From: Polyangium jinanense
GTDB lineage: Bacteria; Myxococcota; Polyangia; Polyangiales; Polyangiaceae
Length of the DNA: 64,000 bases
NCBI RefSeq assembly: GCF_028435365.1
Contig: NZ_JAGTJJ010000004.1
Coordinates: forward strand, 186,001-250,000
Direction of reading: 5' to 3'
The first letter of the stretch is position 1; every line of letters begins with the position of its first letter. The notes beneath the pieces are model-generated. The model saw only the letters and a list, made by a program, of their open reading frames with translations. It searched no databases and was not told where the DNA came from. Made by a program: the position numbers and the translations under genes. This document shows, one piece after another, positions 28,340 to 35,811 of the stretch.

Positions 28340-28371
28340 AAAAAAAGGCGCCACTCCCGAGGAGGACGCCT
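28340..28371 (-). terminator. Intrinsic terminator just upstream of htpG
   Basis: On the minus strand a stem (AGGCG/CGCCT with inner CTCC/GGAG) is followed by seven T residues. It lies 54 bases before the htpG start, and no minus-strand gene lies between it and the ABC operon that ends at 30242. It could be an attenuator in the htpG leader or the end of a small RNA. Confidence 0.65.
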
Positions 28372-28456
28372 CGCGTCCGGGCAGAGCCCGGACGATTCAC
28401 CCCCCGAGGCGAGATCGCTGTGCGCTCTCGCAGAGCATCGAGCGTGTCGATGCTCT
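28340..28456 (-). ncRNA. Candidate structured leader or small RNA between hemB and htpG
   Basis: Read on the minus strand, three hairpins follow in order: a perfect 10-bp stem AGAGCATCGA/TCGATGCTCT with a 5-base loop (28456-28432), a stem GCGAGA/TCTCGC with an inner 3-bp stem (28431-28409), and a perfect 9-bp stem around GTCCGGGC/GCCCGGAC with a 3-base loop (28394-28374). The intrinsic terminator at 28371-28340 comes last. No known RNA family is recognised. The same sequence is the leader of hemB on the other strand, so either gene could be the target. Confidence 0.5.
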
Positions 28457-28469
28457 ACAGTGGCCCCTC

Positions 28470-29453
28470 GTGTTCCCCACCGAACGACCCCGCAGGCTCC
28501 GCCGCTCGTCGGCCATCCGGAGCCTCGTCCGCGAAACCTCCCTCGCCCCCTCGGACTTCGTCCTGCCGCTCTTCTTCAACGAGGTGCTCGACGAGGCCCG
28601 GCCCGTCTCGACGATGCCGGGCGTCTCGCAGCTCCCGGTCGCCGCGGCCGCCGACCAGGCACGGCTGGCACGCTCGCTCGGGCTCGGCGGCATCATCCTG
28701 TTCGGCCTGCCCCGGACAAAGGACGCGAGCGGGTCCTCCGCGTACGATCCCAACGGCCCGGTGCCGCGCGCGGTCGCGGCCATGAAAGACGCGGTGCCGG
28801 ATCTGCTGGTGATCACGGACGTCTGCGTCGACGAGTACACCGACCACGGGCACTGCGGGATCCTGAGGCCGGGTCCGCGCGGCCATCTCGAGGTCGACAA
28901 CGACGCGACGCTGGAGGTCTTGGCGAAGACGGCGGTCGTGCACGCGGCGGCGGGCGCGGACATCGTGGCGCCGAGCGACATGATGGACGGGCGCGTGGAC
29001 GCGCTCCGGCGCGCGCTCGACGGCACGGGCCACGAGAGCACGGCGATCCTTTCGTACGCGGTGAAGTACGCGTCGAGCTTCTACGGTCCGTTCCGCGAGG
29101 CCGCGGACTGCGCGCCGAAGTTCGGCGATCGCGCGGGCTACCAGATGGATCCGGCGAACACGCGCGAGGCGCTGCGCGAGGCGCGGCTCGACGAGGAGGA
29201 AGGCGCGGACCTGCTCATGGTGAAGCCGGCGCTGCCCTACCTCGACGTGATCGCGAAGGTGCGCGCGGCGTCGCCGTTGCCGCTCGGCGCGTACAACGTG
29301 AGCGGCGAGTACGCGATGATCAAAGCCGCGTCGGCCGCGGGGATGATCGACGAGAAGCGCGCGGTGCTGGAGCTTTTGACGTCGATCCGGCGCGCGGGAG
29401 CCGACTTCATCCTGACGTACCACGCCGTGGACGCGGCACGCTGGCTCGGCTGA
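28470..29453 (+). CDS. hemB: Delta-aminolevulinic acid dehydratase (porphobilinogen synthase)
   Basis: A 327-residue enzyme condensing two 5-aminolevulinate to porphobilinogen, an early step of heme and corrin synthesis. Schiff-base lysines are K199 (SYAVKYASSFYGPFREAA) and K252 (LLMVKPALPYLD). The metal site reads DVCVDEYTDHGHCG, with C119, D121 and C129, i.e. Asp in place of the middle Cys of the zinc triad; similar mixed sites occur in other bacteria. The GTG start gives FPTERPRRLRR, typical for the family. I see no ribosome site before it. The stop overlaps the next gene's start by one base. Confidence 0.93.
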   Translation: MFPTERPRRLRRSSAIRSLVRETSLAPSDFVLPLFFNEVLDEARPVSTMPGVSQLPVAAAADQARLARSLGLGGIILFGLPRTKDASGSSAYDPNGPVPRAVAAMKDAVPDLLVITDVCVDEYTDHGHCGILRPGPRGHLEVDNDATLEVLAKTAVVHAAAGADIVAPSDMMDGRVDALRRALDGTGHESTAILSYAVKYASSFYGPFREAADCAPKFGDRAGYQMDPANTREALREARLDEEEGADLLMVKPALPYLDVIAKVRAASPLPLGAYNVSGEYAMIKAASAAGMIDEKRAVLELLTSIRRAGADFILTYHAVDAARWLG

Positions 29454-29941
29454 TGGGTCGCGCATCACGCTGGGGGATCCTCGCGGCCACGCTCGCGCTC
29501 GTGGGTTCGAGCGGCTGCAACGCGATCAACTCGATCGGCCCGAACTGCGACCGCTCCGCCGAGACGAACACACCGGTCCGGTACACGGAGGGCACGGTGA
29601 AGAGCGGCGTCTACATGAGCGCGCCGTGGGACGGGGAGCTGCTCTGGTTCCCCGCCGGGATGCGGTACGAGCTCGAGCACGGGCTCGGCGAGGTGCCGCG
29701 GTTCGTGAACATCTGGCTGTCGTTCGACAAGTGCGGGACGAACGAGAGCACCGTCGCGCAGGCGTCAGGCAACCAGGCGGAGCTACGCGAGGTCGACGAG
29801 AAGAAGCTCGTGATCGTGAACGGGAGCTGCGTGGATTACTGGCTGCTCGTGGTGGCAGGGACCGGGGATGGAGAGCCGGATGCGCCGGAGGAGCCGGGGG
29901 CGATGCCGCACGGGAGCTGCCCAGTCGACGCGGGGATGTGA
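29453..29941 (+). CDS. Small lipoprotein coupled to hemB
   Basis: A 162-residue protein beginning MGRASRWGILAATLALVGSSGC, a signal with lipobox SSGC at residue 22. The mature part has four further cysteines and FVNIWLSFDKCGTNES, VDEKKLVIVNGSCVDYWLLV, a beta-rich pattern. No family is recognised. Its ATG overlaps the hemB stop (TGATG), so it is translated with hemB. Its 3' end is 16 bases before a long tandem-repeat array. Confidence 0.65.
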   Translation: MGRASRWGILAATLALVGSSGCNAINSIGPNCDRSAETNTPVRYTEGTVKSGVYMSAPWDGELLWFPAGMRYELEHGLGEVPRFVNIWLSFDKCGTNESTVAQASGNQAELREVDEKKLVIVNGSCVDYWLLVVAGTGDGEPDAPEEPGAMPHGSCPVDAGM

Positions 29942-29957
29942 GGGAAGACACCCGCCC

Positions 29958-30240
29958 TTGCGGAACGACACCCCGCCCTTGCGGAACGACACCCCGCCCT
30001 CGCGGAACGACACCCCGCCCTTGCGGAACGACACCCCGCCCTCGCGGAACAACACCCCGCCCTCGCGGAACGACATCCCGCCCTCGCGGAACGACATCCC
30101 GCCCTTGCGGAACGACACCCCGCCCTCGCGGAACGACACCCCGCCCTTGCGGAACGGCATCCCGCCCTTGCGGAACAGCATCCCGCCCTTGCGGAACAGC
30201 ATCCCGCCCTTGCGGAACAGCATCCCGCCCTCGCGGAACG
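29958..30240. repeat. 21-bp tandem repeat array, 13 full units plus a partial unit
   Basis: Thirteen consecutive 21-bp units (29958-30230) and a final partial unit (30231-30240) fill the space between a lipoprotein gene and the ABC exporter stop codon. Each unit reads from ttgcggaac to cccgccc. Only four positions vary (2, 10, 11, 14), and every change is a transition. There are no spacers, so it is not CRISPR. The period is a multiple of three and no frame contains stops, which produces repetitive open frames on both strands (heptads such as VSFRKGG or RNDTPPL) that are probably not genes. 21 bp is two turns of B-DNA. Confidence 0.9.
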
Positions 30241-30241
30241 C

Positions 30242-32170
30242 CTACTCCGCCGCGTGCGCCTCGCCCCGGCTGAACTGGAGCTGGTAGAGGCGCGCGTACG
30301 CCCCGCCCTGCGCTAGCAGCGTCTCGTGGCTGCCCTGCTCGACGACGCGTCCCTTGTGGAAGACGACGATGCGATCGACGGCGCGGATCGTCGAGAGCCG
30401 GTGCGCGATGATGAGCGCGGTGCGGCCCTGCATCGCGGCCCAGACGGCCTTTTGCAGGCGCGCCTCGGTGTCGCTGTCGATGTTCGCCGTGGCCTCGTCG
30501 AGCACGAGGATCGGCGGGTCGCGGTAGAGCGCGCGCGCGAACGCGATGAGCTGGCGCTCGCCCGCCGAGAAGTTCGACCCGCGCTCCTCGACCTTGGCGT
30601 CGAGCCCGCCCTCGCGACGCTCGAAGAGATCGAGCGCGCCGATCCGCTCGAGCGCGCGGACGACACGCGCCCTGTCGACCTCGACGTCGCCGGCCGCGAT
30701 GTTGCTGGCGATCGTTCCGGGGAAGAGGAAGACCTCCTGCGGCACGACGGCGAAGCTTTTCCGAAGCTCGTCGCGCGGCGCGTTCCGCACATCGCGGCCG
30801 AAGACACGCACCGCCCCCTGCTTGGCTTCGTAGAGGCGCAGGAGCAGCGACGCGACCGTCGTCTTGCCCGCGCCCGTCGCGCCGACGAGCGCGATCTTCT
30901 CGCCCTTCGCCGCCTGGATCGAGACGTCGCGGAGGATGGGCACGCCGGGCTTATACTCGAAGTCGACGTGATCGAGCTCGAACGCGTTGTTCGACGTTCG
31001 GGGCTGCGGATCGCCTCCGGCGTCCTTCGCCCCGACCCCCGGATCGTCCTTCTTCACGGCCTGCCCCTCGGCGTCCGCGGGGACCGGCGCGTCCTCCTCC
31101 TTGTTTTCGAGGAGCTGGAAGATGCGCTCCGCGCCGGCCAACGCCGACTGGAGCTGCGTCATGCGCGCCGAGAGGTCGCGGATCGGGACGAAGAACATCT
31201 CGATGTACGCGACGAACGTGACGAGCGTGCCGAACGAGACGCGATCCGAGAGCGAACGGACGCCCGCGTACCAGAGCACGGCCGCGATGCAGAGGCTCTG
31301 CACGAGCTCGATCGCCGCATCGAGCGCCGCGTCGAAGACGATCGAGCGGTTGTTCGCCTGCCGGTAGGCCTCGTTGATCTCGTCGAACTCGGCGGCGCTC
31401 TGCTCCTCGCGCGCGTACGCCTGCACGACGGCCATGCCCGAGACCTGCTCGTTCAGGTAGGCGTTCATGCGCGCCGTCTTGACGCGGATCTCACGGAACG
31501 CGTCGCGGATCCGGCGCCGCGTCCACATGACGCCGAGCGCGACCGGCGGGACCGCGACGAACGTGATCAGCGCGAGCTGCCAGTCGCGGCGCAGCATGAC
31601 CACGACGATGAGGACGAGACGAACGAGGTCGCCGAGGGCGTTCAGCGTGCCCGAGGCGAACATCTCGTTGATGGAGTCGACGTCGTTCGTGACGCGCGTG
31701 ACGAGCCGGCCGACGGGCGTGCGATCGAAGAAACCGAGCCTGCGCGTGTGCAGGAAGCGGAAGACGTGCACGCGCAGATCGCCCGCCGCGCGCGCGCCCG
31801 CGAGCTGCATGAGGTAGACCTGCGGGAACGCGATCGACTGCTCGAAGAGCTTCAGGACGAGGATGAGCGCGCCCATCTGCATGAGCGTGCGCGCCGCGTC
31901 GGGATGCCCGAACGCGTCGAACGTGAGCCCCATGAGCCACGGCTGGAGCACGGCGAGGCCGGAGCCGAGGAGCAAGAGCACGAGCGAGATGACGAGCCAC
32001 TTCGCGTGCGGCCGCATGAACGGCCAGAGCCCCGCGAGAATGTTCGCGTCGAGGCCCTCGGCGAGCCGGTCCTCTTCGTGAAACCGCGCGAGCGCCTTCT
32101 CGGCCCGGGTCTTCCCCGGCGCCGCCGCCTTCTCGCCGTTCGCCTTCGAATCCACGGACATGCTCGTCAT
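30242..32170 (-). CDS. ABC exporter half-transporter with consensus ATP site residues
   Basis: A 642-residue fusion of a six-helix membrane domain (about residues 50-335) and a nucleotide-binding domain. Walker A is GATGAGKTT (about 427), Walker B ends in the catalytic Glu (ILVLDEATANID, about 553), and the switch His is in IAHRLSTI. The signature motif, normally LSGGQ, is changed to FSAGE (about 533). With its partner gene this fits a heterodimeric exporter such as BmrCD/TmrAB. The substrate, likely lipid, peptide or drug, is unknown. The linker before the nucleotide domain carries a repeat element (30990-31040). It overlaps the partner stop by four bases. Confidence 0.9.
   Translation of the reverse strand: MTSMSVDSKANGEKAAAPGKTRAEKALARFHEEDRLAEGLDANILAGLWPFMRPHAKWLVISLVLLLLGSGLAVLQPWLMGLTFDAFGHPDAARTLMQMGALILVLKLFEQSIAFPQVYLMQLAGARAAGDLRVHVFRFLHTRRLGFFDRTPVGRLVTRVTNDVDSINEMFASGTLNALGDLVRLVLIVVVMLRRDWQLALITFVAVPPVALGVMWTRRRIRDAFREIRVKTARMNAYLNEQVSGMAVVQAYAREEQSAAEFDEINEAYRQANNRSIVFDAALDAAIELVQSLCIAAVLWYAGVRSLSDRVSFGTLVTFVAYIEMFFVPIRDLSARMTQLQSALAGAERIFQLLENKEEDAPVPADAEGQAVKKDDPGVGAKDAGGDPQPRTSNNAFELDHVDFEYKPGVPILRDVSIQAAKGEKIALVGATGAGKTTVASLLLRLYEAKQGAVRVFGRDVRNAPRDELRKSFAVVPQEVFLFPGTIASNIAAGDVEVDRARVVRALERIGALDLFERREGGLDAKVEERGSNFSAGERQLIAFARALYRDPPILVLDEATANIDSDTEARLQKAVWAAMQGRTALIIAHRLSTIRAVDRIVVFHKGRVVEQGSHETLLAQGGAYARLYQLQFSRGEAHAAE
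30990..31040 (-). repeat. Intragenic hairpin repeat, copy 1 (in ABC exporter linker)
   Basis: 51 bp that match 34939-34989 at 43 of 51 positions without gaps. On the minus strand the sequence folds into a hairpin: GGGG/CCCC outer stem, internal loop, then GGA/TCC and CGCC/GGCG with one bulged A. It is translated as GVGAKDAGGDPQPRTSN within a disordered linker between the membrane and ATPase domains. Confidence 0.7.
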
Positions 32171-33978
32171 GCGGGCACGACCTCCGGCGAGGGCATCGAG
32201 GAGGGCAGGTCCTCGGCGCCGAACGCAGCGAGCTTCGCCTCGATCTCCTGCTCCTCCGCGAACGACGCGTAGAGGCCCCCGGCCGCGGCGAGCTCCTCGT
32301 GCGTGCCCTCCTCCACGACGCGCCCGCGCTCGAGCACGATGATGCGATCACAGCGCTTCGCCGCAGCGACGCGGTGAGTGATCAGGACGAGCGTGCGGCG
32401 CGCGGCCTGGCGCTCGATCGCGCCGAGAATCGCGGCCTCCGTCTTCGCATCGACCGCGGACATCGGGTCGTCGAGGACGAGGATCTTCGGCTCGCGCAAG
32501 AGCGCGCGGGCGAGGGCGACGCGTTGCCGCTGGCCACCCGAGAGCTGCACGCCACGCTCGCCGACGACCGTGTCGAAGCCGTCCGGCAAGGACTCGATCT
32601 CCTGGAGCACGCCGGCCTCGGCCGCGGCGGCGCGGATCTTCTGCATCGCCTCGGGCGAGTCCTGCTCTTCGAGCGAGTAGCCGATGTTCTGCGCGACGGT
32701 CGTCGAGAAGAGGAATGCGTCCTGCTGCGCGTAGCCGATGCTCTCGCGCACGACCTCGAGCGGCAGATCGCAGATGTCCTTGCCGTCGAGGAAGACCGTG
32801 CCGCGCGGCGTGGGCAAGAGGCGCGGCAAGAGCGTGGCGAGCGTGCTCTTGCCCGATCCCGTGCGTCCCACGATCGCGAGCGAGCCGCCCGCGGGGATGT
32901 CGAACCGCACGTCTTCGAGGACCCTCCGCTCGCCGTGAGCGAACGCGAGACCCTCGACGCGCAGCGCGCCGGAGACGGCCTCGGGCGCGGGCAGCGCGCC
33001 GCTCACGACCTCGGGCACCGCGTCGAAGATCGCCTTGAGCCGCACGTAACTCGCCCGGCCGCGCGCCACGATCGCGGTGACGAAGCCGAGCGCGAGCATC
33101 GGCCAGATGAGGCGACCGAGCGCGGCCCAGAACGAGATGAACGCGCCCTTCGAGATCTCGCCATGGAGCACGAGCGAGCCGCCGTACCAGAAGATGATGA
33201 TCGTCCCCGCGGCCAGGATCGCGCCCATGATCGGCTGCATCGAGCCGCGGACGCGCGCGAGCGAGAGGTTCTTCTCGACGTAGTCCTGGTTCGCCCGCTC
33301 GAACGTCGCGAGCTCCGCCTCCTCGAGCGCGAAGCTGCGCACGACGCGGACGCCCGCGAGGCTCGCGAGGACGCGATCACTCATCTTGCCGAGCGCCTCC
33401 TGGTTCTCGCGCATGCGCGAGAACATCCTCCCCGAGAAGGTGCGCGTGACCAGCATGAGCACGGGGAACGTCGCGAGCGCCGCGAGCGTCAGCTTTCCAC
33501 TCACGCGCACCATGACGTAGAGGGCGCTCGCGAATGCGAGCAGCGAGTTCACCACGTTGAGGATGCCAAAGCCGAGGAGGAGGCGGACCTGCTGCAGGTC
33601 GCTCGTCGAGCGGCTCATGATCTCGCCCGTGGGCATGCGCCGGAAGAACGCGGGGCCGAGCTTGTGCAGGCGCGCGAGCAGGACCGCGCGGAGCTCGTAC
33701 TCGACGTTCCTGCCGCCGGTGAACATCGTCCAGCGCGAGAGGACACGCACGACCGCAGCCGTGATGACCACGCCCAGCATGAGCAGCGCATCCTGCGCGG
33801 CGTCGCTCGCGCGGAACTGCTCGGCAGCGTCGACGGCGTCCCTCACGAGGAAGTCACGCTTCACCATGAGGATCTGCTGCGTCGCGAGGAGGAGCGCTCC
33901 GCTCAGATAGAGCCAGATGTTGCGCCGGAACTGAGCGCCGAGCCCGGTGGGGAACTCGGCTGGATCGACCTTTCGCAT
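32167..33978 (-). CDS. ABC exporter half-transporter with degenerate ATP site
   Basis: A 603-residue membrane plus nucleotide-binding fusion. Walker A is GRTGSGKST (about residue 370), the signature is the canonical LSGGQRQRV (about 478), and Walker B reads LVLDDPMSAVD (about 500), where Asp replaces the catalytic Glu. H-loop THRVAAAKR is intact. Its Walker motifs would pair with the partner's altered FSAGE signature to give one non-hydrolysing site, exactly as in heterodimeric exporters. Translation is coupled with both neighbours: the start overlaps the KOW-protein stop by one base, and its stop overlaps the next ABC start by four bases. Confidence 0.9.
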   Translation of the reverse strand: MRKVDPAEFPTGLGAQFRRNIWLYLSGALLLATQQILMVKRDFLVRDAVDAAEQFRASDAAQDALLMLGVVITAAVVRVLSRWTMFTGGRNVEYELRAVLLARLHKLGPAFFRRMPTGEIMSRSTSDLQQVRLLLGFGILNVVNSLLAFASALYVMVRVSGKLTLAALATFPVLMLVTRTFSGRMFSRMRENQEALGKMSDRVLASLAGVRVVRSFALEEAELATFERANQDYVEKNLSLARVRGSMQPIMGAILAAGTIIIFWYGGSLVLHGEISKGAFISFWAALGRLIWPMLALGFVTAIVARGRASYVRLKAIFDAVPEVVSGALPAPEAVSGALRVEGLAFAHGERRVLEDVRFDIPAGGSLAIVGRTGSGKSTLATLLPRLLPTPRGTVFLDGKDICDLPLEVVRESIGYAQQDAFLFSTTVAQNIGYSLEEQDSPEAMQKIRAAAAEAGVLQEIESLPDGFDTVVGERGVQLSGGQRQRVALARALLREPKILVLDDPMSAVDAKTEAAILGAIERQAARRTLVLITHRVAAAKRCDRIIVLERGRVVEEGTHEELAAAGGLYASFAEEQEIEAKLAAFGAEDLPSSMPSPEVVPA

Positions 33979-35450
33979 TAGCGCGCTTTGCGGGGCATCG
34001 GGGCCGTGGGCCGCCGGTGGGAGCTCTGGATCGCGGGCCGCTCGCGCCCCTCGGGCACGAGGGCGAGATCCGTCACGTCGATGCGCGTCGAGAGCAGGCC
34101 GAGCAGCACGCGCGCGCCGCCGCGACCGTCGAGCTCGCCGAGCACGCCGATCTTGTCCGCGAACGCGCCGCTCAAGACACGCACGCGCGCGCCCTTCTCC
34201 ATCGTGGTCGGCGCCGCCGGGCTCGCGCTGCTCGAAGCCGCAGGCGCGGGCGCAGCCGCCGCGGGCGCGGGCGAAGGAGCGACGCGAGGCGGCGCGGGCG
34301 TGTGCTCACGTTCGCGCTCGCGCGGCGCGGCCGGAGCTTGCGGGGCCTTCGCTTCTTGCGGCCTGCCGCCGCGCCGATCGCGATCGCCCTCGGCCTTGCT
34401 GCCCGGCTTGAACAACGTGTCGAGCGAAGGCCTGCGCGGCGCGCCGTGCCCCGGACGTGCGCCATGACCGAACGGAAGCGCCGAAGCACGTGGCCCCTCG
34501 GCCTCGCCGCGCGCCTTCGCCTCGGCGAGTGATCGCTCGCGCGCGGCGGCCTGCTCGGCTTGCCACTTCTCCGTCTGGGCCGAGACCTCCGCGTGCGTCC
34601 GGGCGCGCTCGCGCTCGATGCCTTCGAGGCGCCGATCGAGCGCGATGTGATCGTTCTGCCGCGACCACGCGACGAGCGTGTAGATCGGCGCGAGCGCGAG
34701 CAGCGCGTCTTCGAGCTGTTCGTCGAGGATCTCCGCGTGCTCCAGCGCGACCTCGCGCGGCACGGCCCAGCCGATCCAGAGCGGCACTTGCCCCTCGGCC
34801 GCGCGCTCCAGCATCGCCTCGATCGCCTCGGGCGTCGCCGCGCTCGCCGCCACGCGATCGGCGCCGACGCCCACCGCGAACTGCTCGGGGAGCGCGCGAA
34901 GCGCGGCCGTGAGCTCGGCGGCGAGCCCGGTCGGGCCATTCGACGCTTGGGGCTTCGGATCGCCTGCGGCGTCCTGCACCCCAAACCCCGCCCCTTCCGC
35001 GGCGTCCTTCGCTGCGAGCCGCGCCCGCAGGTTGTCGATGTCGACCTTCGCCTCGGGATGCACGGCGAAGCAAACCTCGACGCCGTGCGAGTCGATCCGG
35101 AGCGCGAGGAACGCGTGCCGACCGTACGGGCTCGGATCATCGATCGCGGCCGAGATCGATCGTCCCGCGTCGAGCAGCCTTTCGAGCTCCTCGCGCGCTG
35201 CCGCGTCGCGCCAGAAGAAGACCCACTGGCAGTCGACGCGTTTCTTGTTGCGCAGCGTCGGATGCTCGTCCGAGCCGTGCATGTCGACCGTGATCCCGAG
35301 CTCCGCGAGGCGCGCGAACACGCCGCGCGCCCAGGCGAGCGCGCGTTGCTTCACTTCGAGGCGCGGGCGCGAGTAGGCGTTCGACGTCGCCTTCTCCGGC
35401 GCGTAGGCGTCGAAATCGCTGTCCGTCAGATGCAAGGGGGCGTGGGTCAT
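33978..35450 (-). CDS. KOW-motif protein with unknown N-terminal domain
   Basis: A 490-residue protein. About 270 N-terminal residues form an unrecognised domain (VDMHGSDEHPTLRNKKRVDC, RHAFLALRIDSHGVEVCFAV, LWIGWAVPREVALEHAEILD). Then comes a charged coiled-coil-like stretch, a long Pro/Ala-rich linker and a C-terminal KOW module (GARVRVLSGAFADKIGVLGE, VLLGLLSTRIDV), as in NusG and ribosomal proteins. The start at 35450 (MTHAPLHLT) is preferred over far upstream frames. The gene is the first of a three-gene operon with the ABC exporter subunits. It contains copy 2 of the intragenic repeat. A role in RNA or ribosome binding is only suggested by the KOW fold. Confidence 0.7.
   Translation of the reverse strand: MTHAPLHLTDSDFDAYAPEKATSNAYSRPRLEVKQRALAWARGVFARLAELGITVDMHGSDEHPTLRNKKRVDCQWVFFWRDAAAREELERLLDAGRSISAAIDDPSPYGRHAFLALRIDSHGVEVCFAVHPEAKVDIDNLRARLAAKDAAEGAGFGVQDAAGDPKPQASNGPTGLAAELTAALRALPEQFAVGVGADRVAASAATPEAIEAMLERAAEGQVPLWIGWAVPREVALEHAEILDEQLEDALLALAPIYTLVAWSRQNDHIALDRRLEGIERERARTHAEVSAQTEKWQAEQAAARERSLAEAKARGEAEGPRASALPFGHGARPGHGAPRRPSLDTLFKPGSKAEGDRDRRGGRPQEAKAPQAPAAPREREREHTPAPPRVAPSPAPAAAAPAPAASSSASPAAPTTMEKGARVRVLSGAFADKIGVLGELDGRGGARVLLGLLSTRIDVTDLALVPEGRERPAIQSSHRRPTAPMPRKAR
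34939..34989 (-). repeat. Intragenic hairpin repeat, copy 2 (in KOW-protein gene)
   Basis: Counterpart of 30990-31040 in the same orientation and the same codon phase, translated as GFGVQDAAGDPKPQASN in an interdomain linker. The hairpin pairing is kept, including a T-G pair where copy 1 has C-G. Confidence 0.7.
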
Positions 35451-35576
35451 CGCTCTGGCTCGAGGTGCGCTCTTCGCGACCACGACGCGCGAACGAGCGT
35501 CGCGTGCGGCGTGCGTAGCGAAGGCGGATGGCGTTGTGGCTCCCCTTGTAGCACTGGCCAAAACGCGGTGATATCC

Positions 35577-35724
35577 CCTCGCGTCTTCGCGCGTCGCGCA
35601 CAGACGAGGCGGACCGCGGACGGCCGTGGAGACGAGGAACGAGCGCCTTGACCCCGAGGGGCTGCATGTCACCTTGATCTCCACGATCTCCGAACGCTCG
35701 CCCCCCAAGGGGCGGGCGTTTTTG
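35577..35724 (+). ncRNA. Candidate structured transcript ending at an intrinsic terminator
   Basis: The 361-bp region 35451-35811 lies between the divergent KOW-protein and zinc-ribbon genes. Within it on the plus strand, CGTGGAGA (35625-35632) pairs perfectly with TCTCCACG (35678-35685), further pairing is possible between CGGA (35617-35620) and TCCG (35589-35592 or 35689-35692), and the terminator at 35693-35723 follows. No plus-strand gene lies upstream for over 5 kb, so the terminator must end an RNA that starts here or attenuate the zinc-ribbon mRNA. No known RNA family is recognised; 6S RNA was considered but cannot be shown. Confidence 0.4.
35693..35723 (+). terminator. Intrinsic terminator upstream of the zinc-ribbon gene
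   Basis: A 12-bp stem AACGCTCGCCCC/GGGGCGGGCGTT with one T-G pair and a short loop is followed by TTT on the plus strand. There is no T-run in the opposite direction. It is 89 bases before the ATG at 35812. Confidence 0.75.
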
Positions 35725-35811
35725 CCGTGAAATCAGGGGCGTGCCGAGCGCACCATGCGGGCACACGGGTCCCAGCACCCGCGCCCTTTGCGAAGAGTTT
35801 CCGGAGTGTCC

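Noticed and set aside
25656..28469. A 938-codon open frame upstream of hemB on the plus strand, antisense to pdxJ and htpG
   Set aside because: It is a shadow: the complementary strand encodes clear PdxJ and HtpG proteins, and high GC keeps the opposite frame open. HemB begins at the GTG at 28470.
29783..30223. Minus-strand open frame with VSFRKGG-type heptads
   Set aside because: The heptads come from the 21-bp array, which is open in all frames. The remaining part is antisense to a lipoprotein gene, and no ribosome site or promoter is seen.
29958..30240. Repeat array as a CRISPR
   Set aside because: Units are 21 bp and directly adjacent with no spacers, and no cas genes are present.
35577..35724. 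6S RNA
   Set aside because: Some resemblance in the 3' half (CCTTGA and a closing stem) was noticed, but the full long-hairpin layout with a central bubble could not be shown by eye. It is reported only as an unassigned candidate transcript.
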